From: Mesorhizobium sp. B2-7-2
GTDB lineage: Bacteria; Pseudomonadota; Alphaproteobacteria; Rhizobiales; Rhizobiaceae
Direction: 5' to 3'
Assembly: GCF_006440775.1 (NCBI RefSeq)
Contig: NZ_VFTZ01000008.1
Location: 62,001 to 126,000 of the forward strand
Length of the DNA stretch: 64,000 bases
Positions 26,045-35,700 of this stretch are shown piece after piece. Position 1 is the first letter of the stretch. Every line of letters starts with the position of its first letter. The notes below the pieces were generated by a model. The model ran no database searches and was not told the DNA's origin. It saw only the letters and a program-made list of their open reading frames with translations. The translations under genes were made by a program, and so were the position numbers.

Positions 26045-26205
26045 GCGCCCCCCTCTGGCCTGCCGGCCATCTCCCCCTCTAGGGGGGAGATCAGCAGCGG
26101 CTTTGGCGCCGCTCTTCCTTCAACGCAGGCGATTGGCGAAGGCCGGCGCGACAGCCAATCTCCCCCCAAGAGGGGGAGATGCCCGGCAGGGCAGAGGGGG
26201 GCGCC
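26045..26205. repeat. Long palindromic repeat inside the hut operon (type B, full copy)
   Basis: The ends are inverted copies: CCCCCCTCTG near 26047 matches CAGAGGGGGG near 26192, with CATCTCCCCCTC / GAGGGGGAGATG nested inside. The middle holds a smaller hairpin around GGCGCC. Shorter relatives lie at 8676 and 9820. It separates hutH from hutG, and the RNA would fold into a stable 160-base hairpin between them. Confidence 0.8.
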
Positions 26206-26233
26206 GTAGAACTCCAGCTTACGGAGGTCTCGC

Positions 26234-27049
26234 ATGACCCCGTCCTGGCTCACCGTCACCCAGGGCACCGCGCCGCTGCTGGTTTCGATCCCGCACACCG
26301 GCCTCGACCTTGCCGGCCTCGACTCGCGTCTGGTCTCGACTTGGCTCGGCCGGCGCGACTGCGACTGGTGGATCGACAAGCTCTATGATTTCGCGACCGA
26401 CCTCGGCGCCACGGTCGTGCACACCGCCATCTCGCGCACCGTCATCGACGTCAATCGCAATCCGTCGGGCGTCTCGCTCTATCCCGGCCAGGCGACGACA
26501 ACCCTTTGCCCGACCGACACGTTTGACGGCGATCCGCTCTACCGCATGGGTGAGGAGCCGAGCCCATCCGAGATCGATCAGCGCCGCGCGGCCTATTTCG
26601 AGCCTTACCATGCCGCCCTGCAGGCCGAGATCGACCGGCTACGCGGCATGCATGACAAGATCGTGCTCTATGACTGCCATTCGATCCGCTCGGTGCTGCC
26701 GCGCCTGTTCAACGGCACGCTGCCGGTCTTCAACCTCGGTACGAATGATGGCAAGAGCGCCGATCCCGTGCTGCAGGAAAAAGTGGCCGCCATCCTGGCC
26801 GCGACCGGCGAGACCTGGGTGGCCAACGGCCGCTTCAAGGGCGGCTGGATCACCAGAAGCTTCGGCCAGCCCGGGAACGGCGTGCATGCGCTGCAGATGG
26901 AGCTCTCCAACCGCGGCTACATGCGCGAGCCTGCGGAAAAAGGTTCGCCGGAAAACTGGCCGGTACCTTACGACCCAAGCTACGCCGCGCCGATCCGCGC
27001 CACGCTGAAAACAATCCTCGAAACCGCCATTGACTGGGCCGGGCGCTGA
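26234..27049 (+). CDS. hutG: N-formylglutamate amidohydrolase
   Basis: HutG hydrolyses N-formyl-L-glutamate to glutamate and formate, the last step of the five-step route. The 271-residue protein has '[12 protein letters not shown]' near the N-terminus, '[14 protein letters not shown]' (about 66-79), 'LYDCHSIRS' and '[12 protein letters not shown]', all family landmarks with likely zinc-binding His/Glu. GGAGG lies six bases upstream of the ATG. The partner deiminase hutF is divergent in the same cluster. Confidence 0.95.
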   Translation: MTPSWLTVTQGTAPLLVSIPHTGLDLAGLDSRLVSTWLGRRDCDWWIDKLYDFATDLGATVVHTAISRTVIDVNRNPSGVSLYPGQATTTLCPTDTFDGDPLYRMGEEPSPSEIDQRRAAYFEPYHAALQAEIDRLRGMHDKIVLYDCHSIRSVLPRLFNGTLPVFNLGTNDGKSADPVLQEKVAAILAATGETWVANGRFKGGWITRSFGQPGNGVHALQMELSNRGYMREPAEKGSPENWPVPYDPSYAAPIRATLKTILETAIDWAGR

Positions 27050-27083
27050 CCCGCGCCGCCCGCCTTGCTTGAAAGGGACAATG

Positions 27084-28754
27084 ATGACCGATCCTCGTCA
27101 CAACATCCGTGAAGTGCGCGCCCCCCGCGGCGACAAGCTCAATGCTCGCTACTGGACGACGGAAGCGCCGCTGCGCATGCTGATGAACAATCTCGACCCG
27201 GAGGTCGCCGAGAACCCGAACGAGCTCGTCGTCTATGGCGGCATCGGCAGGGCGGCGCGCACCTGGAACGATTTCGACCGCATCGTCGCTTCGCTGAAGA
27301 CGCTGGGCGAGGACGAGACGCTGCTAGTGCAGTCGGGCAAGCCGGTCGGTGTTTTCAAGACCCACGCCAACGCGCCGCGCGTGCTCATCGCCAACTCCAA
27401 CATCGTGCCGCACTGGGCAACCTGGGAGAAGTTCAACGAGCTCGATAGGAAGGGCCTGATGATGTACGGCCAGATGACGGCCGGCTCCTGGATCTATATC
27501 GGCACGCAGGGCATCGTTCAGGGCACCTACGAGACTTTCGTGGAAGCCGGCCGCCAGCACTATAATGGCGACCTCAAGGGCAAGTGGATCCTGACCGGCG
27601 GCCTTGGCGGCATGGGCGGCGCCCAACCCCTGGCAGCCGTCATGGCCGGCGCTTGCTGCCTTGCCATCGAGTGCAACCCGGACTCGATCGATTTCCGCCT
27701 GCGCACCCGCTATGTCGACGAGAAGGCCGAGACGCTCGACGAAGCGATGGAGATGATTAATCGCTGGACCAAGGCCGGCGAAGCAAGATCGGTCGGCCTG
27801 CTCGGCAACGCCGCCGAGATCGTGCCGGAGATGTTCAGGCGCGGCATCCGCCCCGACATCCTCACCGACCAGACCTCGGCGCATGACCCGATCAACGGCT
27901 ATCTGCCGAAGGGCTGGTCGATGGCCGAGTGGCGCGAGAAGCGCACCTCGGATCCGAAGGCCGTCGAGAAGGCCGCCCGCGCCTCGATGCGCGAGCATGT
28001 CGAGGCGATGGTGGCGTTCTGGAACGCCGGCGTGCCGACGCTCGACTACGGCAACAACATCCGCCAGGTCGCCAAGGACGAGGGTTTCGAGAACGCCTTT
28101 GCATTCCCGGGCTTCGTGCCGGCCTATATCCGGCCGCTGTTCTGCCGTGGCATCGGCCCGTTCCGCTGGGCCGCTCTCTCGGGCGATCCGGAAGATATCT
28201 ACAAGACCGACGCCAAGGTGCGCGAGCTCACCCCCGGCAACACCCATCTGCACAACTGGCTCGACATGGCGCGCGAGCGCATCTCGTTCCAGGGATTGCC
28301 GGCGCGCATCTGCTGGGTCGGCCTCGGCGACCGCCACCAGCTCGGTCTCGCCTTCAACGAAATGGTCGCCAAGGGCGAGCTCAAGGCGCCGGTCGTCATC
28401 GGCCGCGACCATCTCGATTCCGGCTCGGTCGCCTCGCCGAACCGCGAGACCGAAGCGATGAAGGACGGCTCCGACGCCGTTTCCGACTGGCCGCTGCTCA
28501 ACGCGCTGCTCAACACCGCGTCCGGCGCGACCTGGGTGTCGCTGCACCATGGCGGCGGCGTCGGCATGGGCTTCTCGCAGCATGCCGGCATGGTCATCGT
28601 CGCCGACGGCACGGCTGACGCGGCTAAGCGCCTGGAACGTGTGCTGTGGAACGACCCGGCGACCGGCGTCATGCGCCATGCCGACGCCGGCTACGACATC
28701 GCCATCGAATGCGCCAAGGAGCACCAGCTTAACCTGCCGGGCATCCTGGGCTGA
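27084..28754 (+). CDS. hutU: Urocanate hydratase
   Basis: HutU hydrates urocanate to imidazolone-5-propionate with tightly bound NAD+ acting as an electrophile. The 556-residue length is typical. Landmarks are '[13 protein letters not shown]', the NAD-binding '[14 protein letters not shown]' (about 172), 'NGYLPKGWS' and '[20 protein letters not shown]' with the conserved Cys near 410. AAAGGG precedes two adjacent ATGs (27081, 27084); the second is used because it gives better spacing. It follows hutG by 34 bp. Confidence 0.97.
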   Translation: MTDPRHNIREVRAPRGDKLNARYWTTEAPLRMLMNNLDPEVAENPNELVVYGGIGRAARTWNDFDRIVASLKTLGEDETLLVQSGKPVGVFKTHANAPRVLIANSNIVPHWATWEKFNELDRKGLMMYGQMTAGSWIYIGTQGIVQGTYETFVEAGRQHYNGDLKGKWILTGGLGGMGGAQPLAAVMAGACCLAIECNPDSIDFRLRTRYVDEKAETLDEAMEMINRWTKAGEARSVGLLGNAAEIVPEMFRRGIRPDILTDQTSAHDPINGYLPKGWSMAEWREKRTSDPKAVEKAARASMREHVEAMVAFWNAGVPTLDYGNNIRQVAKDEGFENAFAFPGFVPAYIRPLFCRGIGPFRWAALSGDPEDIYKTDAKVRELTPGNTHLHNWLDMARERISFQGLPARICWVGLGDRHQLGLAFNEMVAKGELKAPVVIGRDHLDSGSVASPNRETEAMKDGSDAVSDWPLLNALLNTASGATWVSLHHGGGVGMGFSQHAGMVIVADGTADAAKRLERVLWNDPATGVMRHADAGYDIAIECAKEHQLNLPGILG

Positions 28755-28852
28755 GCATGATGCCGAAAAGTGTGAGGCGGTTTTCGGGCAACATCATGCT
28801 CCTAACCAAAAAGACAGAGCTGGATGATTTCAGGTCGAATCGACTTGAAATC
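28753..28852. repeat. Two palindromic intergenic elements between hutU and hutD
   Basis: GAGCATGATG (28753-28762) pairs with CATCATGCTC (28792-28801), with CCGAAAA/TTTTCGG nested inside. A second dyad, GATTTCA (28826-28832) with TGAAATC (28846-28852), follows. The first resembles a palindrome common in rhizobial genomes. It starts within the hutU stop codon. Confidence 0.7.
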
Positions 28853-28869
28853 GTCCGGGTCTGAGCCGA

Positions 28870-29457
28870 ATGCGCATCCTTCGTGCCGCCGATTACCGCG
28901 TTATGCCGTGGAAGAATGGCGGCGGCACCACCACCGAGATCGCCGTTTCGCCCGACGGCGCCGGGTTCGAGGATTTCGACTGGCGCGTCTCGATGGCCCG
29001 GGTCGAGACGAGCGGGCCGTTCTCAAGCTTCGCGGGCATAGATCGAACACTGTCGGTGCTGGAAGGCGAGGGGATCATTCTCGACATTGCCGGCCAGGCG
29101 CCGGCGCGGTTGACCACCGCCTCAGCGCCGCTCGCCTTTCCGGGCGACGTGCCGACCGGCGCGGCGCTGATCGGCGGCCCGATCACCGATCTCAACATCA
29201 TGACCCGCCGTGGCCGCATGGCCCATGATGTCGAGCGCCGGTCTTTCACCGCCGAGATTCGGATCGCGCCGCGCGCCGACACCACCCTCGTTCTTGCCGT
29301 CGGTGCCGGCGCCACACTCATCACGGACGCTCGGCCGAGCCTCGGACCGCTCGACACGCTGATCCTCGACCGCGACAGCCCGGAATCGCGGCTTCAGCCC
29401 AAGGGGCGGGGCCTGCTTTTCGTGATCGGGCTCCACCGCCTCGCGGCCAACCATTAA
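28870..29457 (+). CDS. hutD: HutD-family protein
   Basis: The 195-residue cupin-like protein begins 'MRILRAADYRVMPWKNGGGT' with 'TEIAVSP', the HutD signature, and has 'WRVSMARVETSGPFSSFAGIDRTL' (about 38-61). HutD limits histidine catabolism in Pseudomonas by binding formimidoylglutamate or a similar ligand; the mechanism is not settled. It is the last gene of the rightward hut unit, after two palindromic elements. No good Shine-Dalgarno is seen. Confidence 0.9.
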   Translation: MRILRAADYRVMPWKNGGGTTTEIAVSPDGAGFEDFDWRVSMARVETSGPFSSFAGIDRTLSVLEGEGIILDIAGQAPARLTTASAPLAFPGDVPTGAALIGGPITDLNIMTRRGRMAHDVERRSFTAEIRIAPRADTTLVLAVGAGATLITDARPSLGPLDTLILDRDSPESRLQPKGRGLLFVIGLHRLAANH

Positions 29458-29566
29458 CGGCTGTTGCCAAACATGATCGCGGCTTGGGCGAATTATCGCC
29501 CGGCCCCTTGCATGTACCACGAAAAAGCCTGAATCCTTGCCCTGATCCAACCGGGGGCGGAGAGCG

Positions 29567-29606
29567 AGGGGCGTTCGCCCAAAAGCTGTCGAAAGGGCAC
29601 GCCCCT
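29567..29606. repeat. Inverted repeat in the ndvB upstream region
   Basis: AGGGGCGT (29567-29574) pairs exactly with ACGCCCCT (29599-29606), with GCCC/GGGC inside. It lies 120 bp ahead of the chosen ndvB start. It may be a leader hairpin or terminate the hut transcript; no T-run follows. Confidence 0.45.
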
Positions 29607-29726
29607 GTTGTGGTGCGCAGAACAAACTTTCGGCCAACCAGTCATGCAACCAATTGCAATTGAACCGGTTTTAGGGGCATTGCCGTGGCGGTGACGCCGC
29701 ATTGCGCCCGCCTTACGGAATTTTCA

Positions 29727-32700
29727 ATGAACATTCAGACGAACCCGAACAAGATTGAACTGACAAGCGCCGGTTTCCCGGCGGCGACGGAAGCGCCGAT
29801 ACGCTCCAATTTCCTGCCTGAGGACCGGCTGCGCGCCTTGGGCGTCGGGCTCGCCAACGGTGAAGTCAAGGAATTGTTCGGCCTCGCCCCGTTCGAGTTC
29901 CACGCCCGCATCCGCGACAGCGCCAAGAAGATTCTCGAAGTCTACCGCTCGACCAATGCCGCCCAGGCCAAGGGCGAGACCATCACGCCGGCCGCGCAAT
30001 GGCTGCTCGACAACAACTACCTTGTCGAGGAGACCATCTTCCAGGTCAAGCGCGACCTGCCGCGCCGCTTCTATCGGCAGTTGCCGACGCTCACGCTCGG
30101 CAACGGCACCGTCTTGCCGCGCGCCTTCGTCGTTGCCTGGAGCTATGTCGAGCATTCCGACAGCTCGGTCTCCGCCAGCATGTTCAAGGCAATCGTCGAG
30201 GGCTTCCAGTCGGTCGAGCCGATGAAGATCGGCGAACTCTGGGCGCTGCCGTCGCTGCTGCGTTTCGTGCTGATCGAGAACCTGCGCCGCATCGCCGTTC
30301 GCGTCGACCGCACCAGGCAGATGCGCCATGTCGCCAACGAGGTCGCCGACCGGGTTCTCGCGACCGACGACAATGCCGACCGCACCAGGATCCTGTCCAA
30401 CTACAGCGCGCATGCGCAGGACACCACCTTCGCCACCCAGCTGCTCTACCGCCTGCGCGACGGGTCGCAGAACGCCGGCCGCGCGCTGGAATGGCTGGAA
30501 GGCGAGCTGGAAAAGACCGGTTCCGATGCCGAGGAGATCATCATCTCCGAGCATCAGACGCTCTCTAGCGGCAATGTCACCACCGGCAACATCATTCGCG
30601 GTCTGCGCCTCATCAATGACGTCGACTGGACGGTCTGGTTCGAGGGCGTCAGCCGCATCGACACGCTGCTGCGCGAAAAGACCGATTTCGCCAACCTCGA
30701 TTTCTTCTCGCGCGACCAGTACCGCACCGCGATCGAACAGCTGGCGCGCCGCTCGCATCTCTCCGAATACCGCGTCGCCGAAAAGGCGATCGAGCTTGCC
30801 GGCCACACGCCCGGCCTCACCGATGCGTCCGGCGTGCCGGAAACCGCCGACCCCGCCGTGCACACCGATGTCGGCTTCTTCCTGGTCGGGCCGCGCCGGC
30901 AGGAACTGGAAAGGGCGATCGGCTACCGGCCGCCTTTCTATGTGACCTTCAAGCGAGGCTTTGCCAGCGCCGGCTGGCTGGGCATCGTCGTGCCGGTTTT
31001 CCTTTTGACGGCGCTGCTGCTGGTGCTGTCGGGCAAAGCGCTCGTCAATCTCGGCCTGTCGGTGGAATCGATCACGCTGATGCTGGCGCTGTTTGCCGTT
31101 CCGGCCAGCGAAGGCGCGCTGGCCTTCTTCAACACCGTGGTGGCGCTGTTCCTGAAGCCGACCAGGCTTGTCGGCTACGATTACAACAAGCACGGCATTC
31201 CGGCCGAATCGCGCACCTTGGTCGTGGTGCCTTCGCTGATCGGCTCGCGCGACGACGTGGAGGAAAACATCCGCAACATCGAGGTGCACCACCTCGCCAA
31301 CACGGCGGACGAGATCCGTTTCGCGCTGTTGTCCGACTGGCCGGATTCCAAGACCGAGATCGACGTCGCCGACATCGAGATCCTGCAATACGCCCGCGAC
31401 GAGATCGCCAGGCTCAACGCCCGCTATCCGTCCGAAGGTTCGCCGCGCTTCTACCTCCTGCATCGCCGCCGGCTCTATAACCAGGCGCAGGGCTGCTGGA
31501 TGGGCTGGGAGCGCAAGCGCGGCAAGCTGCATGAGCTGAACCTTCTTTTGCGCGGCGACAGCGATACCACCTTCCTGCCGCTCGACGTGCCGCTGCCGGA
31601 AAACGTCGTCTATGTGATGACGCTCGACGCCGACACGCGCACCACGCGCGACGCGGTTTCGGACCTGGTCGGCAAGCTCGCCCATCCGCTGAACCGCCCG
31701 CATTTCGATCCGGTCAAGCGCATCGTCACCGCCGGCTACACCATCCTGCAGCCGCGCATCACCGCTTCGCTCACCAGCGGCGACGACGCCTCCTTCTTCC
31801 AGCGCGTCTTCTCGGCCAATCGCGGCCTCGACCCCTATGTCTTCGCGGTCTCCGACCTCTACCAGGACGTCTTCGGCGACGGCTCCTTCACCGGCAAGGG
31901 CCTCTACCATGTCGACGCCTTCGAAGCGGCTCTGAAGAACCGCATCGACGAAAACACCATCCTCAGCCATGACCTGCTCGAAGGCGCGCTGGCGCGCGCC
32001 GCGCTGGTCACCGACGTTGAGCTGGTCGAGGACTATCCGACCCGCTACTCGGTCGACGCCTCGCGCCACCACCGCTGGGCGCGCGGCGACTGGCAGCTGC
32101 TCGGCTACATCTTCGATCCGCGGTCCGGCGTGCCTGCGCTGTCGCGCTGGAAGATGGTCGACAATCTGCGCCGCTCGGTCACCCCGATCTTCTGGGTCAT
32201 GGCCTGCGTCGCCGGCTGGACGCTGCTGCCCTTCACCCAGGCGGCGCAGTGGCAGGCTCTTATGATCCTCAGCCTGTTCATGGCGCCGACCTTCGACATC
32301 GTGAACGGCATCCTGCCGAAGAGCGGCGACCAGACGCCGCGCGGCCATTTCTCCGCCTTGGCCCGCGATACCGTGTTCGGCACAGCGCTTGTGGCGCTCA
32401 AGGTGCTTCTGATGGCGCATCTCGCCTGGATGATGGGCGATGCCATCATCCGCACCATCTATCGGCTCTTCGTCAGCCGGCAAAATCTTTTGGAATGGCG
32501 TACCGCCTCGCAAGCCGCCAAGGGCGGCAACGATCTCGGCGCCTATTACGGCATGATGTACGGCGCTGTGATCATCGGCGTCGTCGGCCTGGCGATTCCG
32601 GTGCTGGCCGATTCCACCGGCGCCTTCGTCGCCTTCTTCTTCGCCATCTTCTGGATCGCTTCGCCCGCCGTCGCCTGCTGGATCAGCCGCTCGGCCGAGA

Positions 32701-35700
32701 CCGAGGACAGGCTGCGTATCTCGACCGCCGACATCCACGCGCTGCGCACCTTCGCGCGCCGCACCTGGCACTATTTCGAGACCTTCGTGACGGCCGAGCA
32801 GCATCACCTGCCGCCGGATAATTTCCAGGAAAGCCCGGCGCCGGTTGTGGCGCCGCGCACCTCGCCGACCAATATCGGCGTCTATCTGCTCTCGGTTGTA
32901 TCGGCGCGCGATTTCGGCTGGATCAGCCTGTCGGACGCCATCACCCGCATCGACGCCACGATGACGACCATCGAGAACATGCCGCGCGATCGCGGCCATC
33001 TCTATAACTGGTATGACACCACGACACTGAAGCCGCTCTATCCGCTCTACATCTCGGCGGTCGACAGCGGCAATCTCGCTGGACATCTCGTCGCGGTGGC
33101 GGCGTCCTGCGCCGAATGGGCCGAAGCGCCTTCCGTGCATCTGCAAGGAGATTTCGAAGGCATCATCGACACCGTCACTATCCTTGACGAGAACCTGGAC
33201 GAGCTGCCGGACGACCGCCGGCAACTGCGGCCGCTGCGCCAGCGCCTTGCCGACCGTCTCGACGGCATGCGCCGCGCGGTGGCGACCATCAAGGCGCAGC
33301 CTGAGATGGCGTCGATCCGCACCATCAATCTTGCGGTGCTGGCCGGCGAGATACGCAAGCTCGCCACCGCCATCCACACCGAGGCGGCATCGCCGAAGAG
33401 CGATGTCATCGCCGACTGGGCGGCCAGGCTGGAAGCGACCTGCGAGGCGCATGTGCACGATTCGCACAATGACGATAGCGCGGTCGCCGCTCTGCGCGCC
33501 AAGCTGCTCGCCTTGCGCGAGCGCTGTCGCCGCTATGCCTTCGAGATGGATTTCTCCTTCCTGATGCGGCAGGAGCGCAAGCTGCTGTCGATCGGTTACC
33601 GCGTCGAGGACCGCCAGCTCGACGAGAGCTGCTACGACCTGCTTGCTTCCGAAGCGCGGCTCACCAGCCTGTTCGCCATCGCCAAGGGCGACCTGCCGAC
33701 CGAGCACTGGTTCCGTCTGGGACGGCCGATCGTCGAGATCGGCTTCCAGGGCGCGCTGATGTCCTGGTCGGGCTCGATGTTCGAGTATCTGATGCCGCCG
33801 CTGGTGATGAAGGAGCCGCAGGGCTCGATCCTCAACCAGACCAGCAAGCTCATCATCAAGCGCCAGATCCAGTATGCGCGTTCCAAGAACGTGCCCTGGG
33901 GCATTTCGGAAGCGGCCTACAACGCTCGCGACCGCGAACTCACCTACCAGTACACCAATTTCGGCGTACCCGGGCTCGGCCTCAAGCGCGGCCTTGGCCA
34001 AAACACCGTGATCGCGCCCTATGCGACGATCCTGGCCGCACAGTTCAGTCCGCGCGAGGCGGTGCAGAACCTGCAGCGGCTGCGTTCGATCGGCGCGCTC
34101 GGCCGCCACGGCTTCTACGACGCGGTCGATTTCACGCCGCAACGCGTGCCCGAAGGCACCGACCACGCCGTGGTGCAGAACTATATGGCGCACCATTCCG
34201 GCATGACGATCGCGGCGGTGGCCGACGCCATTTTCGAGGGCCGGCTGCGCGAGCGTTTCCACAGCGACCCGGTGATCGAATCGGCCGAGCTTCTGTTGCA
34301 GGAGAAGGCGCCGCGCGACATTCCGACGGCGACCGTCAGGACGGAGGCCGACGAGCGCTCCAAGGACGAGACCGAGGCCGAGAGCCCGGACAGCCGTGTC
34401 GTGCTCGATCCGATCAAGGCGCTGCGGGCGACCAACGTCATGTCCAACGGCCGCTATTCGGTCATGGTCACCGCCACCGGCTCCGGCTACAGCCGCTTCG
34501 GCGAGCTTGCCGTCACCCGCTGGCAGCCGGATCCGAGCGAGGATCGCCTCGGCTCCTATATTTTCCTGCGCGACGCGGCGACCGGCGACTGGTGGTCGGC
34601 CACCGCGGAGCCGAAGCGCGCCGAGGGCGAGCGCGTCCAGACGCTGTTTGGCGACGACAAGGCGAGCTTCACCAAGACGGTGGGTTCGCTGCGTTCGGAA
34701 GTCGAATGCATCGTCATTTCAGAAGGCAATGGCGAGGGCCGCCGCATCACGCTCTACAATGACGGCGCCACCGACCGGCACATCGAAGTGACCTCCTTCG
34801 CCGAGCTGGTGCTCGGCAACGAGACTTCGGACAACGCGCATCCGGCGTTCTCCAAGATGTTCGTCGAGACCGAGATCGCGCCGAACAACAGCGCGATCTT
34901 CGCCACAAGGCGCAAGCGCGACAACAACGATCCCGACCTCACCATGGTGCATTTCGTCACCGACCCGTCCGGCCCGTCGCGCGATGCCGAGGCCGAGACC
35001 GACCGGCGCGCCTTCATCGGCCGTGGCCGCACCATCGCCGATGCCGTCGCCTTCGACCCCGGCGTCAGGCTTTCGGGCAGCCAGGGCTTCACGCTCGACC
35101 CGGTAGCGGCGCTGCGTCGCCAGGTGCGCGTGCCGGCCAACAAGAAGATATCGCTGACCTTCTGGACCGCCGTCGGCGCCAATCGCGGCGAGCTCGACGA
35201 GGCGATAGCCCGTCTCGACCACCAGGAGAGCTTCGCCCGCCAGGCCATGCTTGCCTGGACGCGCAGCCAGGTGCAGACGCGCCATCTGGGGCTCAGCCTC
35301 ACCGACGCCGCCAATGTGCAGAAGCTGGCGCGCTATTTGATCTATCCCGATCCGTTCCTGCGCCTGCCGGCGGAATCTATCGCGTCGGGCCTCGGCCGCC
35401 AGTCGAGCCTGTGGCCGACCAGCATCTCCGGCGATTTCCCGATCTTCCTCGTGCGCATCGGCGACGTCGCCGATCTCGAGATCGTCGCCCAGGCGCTCCG
35501 CTTCCAGGAATATATGCGGGCGCGGGGCATGATGATCGACTTCGTCGTCGTCAACGAGCAGGCCTCGTCCTATGTGCAGGACCTGCAGCGCGCGGTGGAG
35601 ACGCTGTGCGAGAACAGCCGCCTGCGCGGCCGTGAGCTCGGGCCCCGCCAGCATATCTTCGCGGTGCGCCGCGACCTGATGGACGAGCCGACCTACAAGA

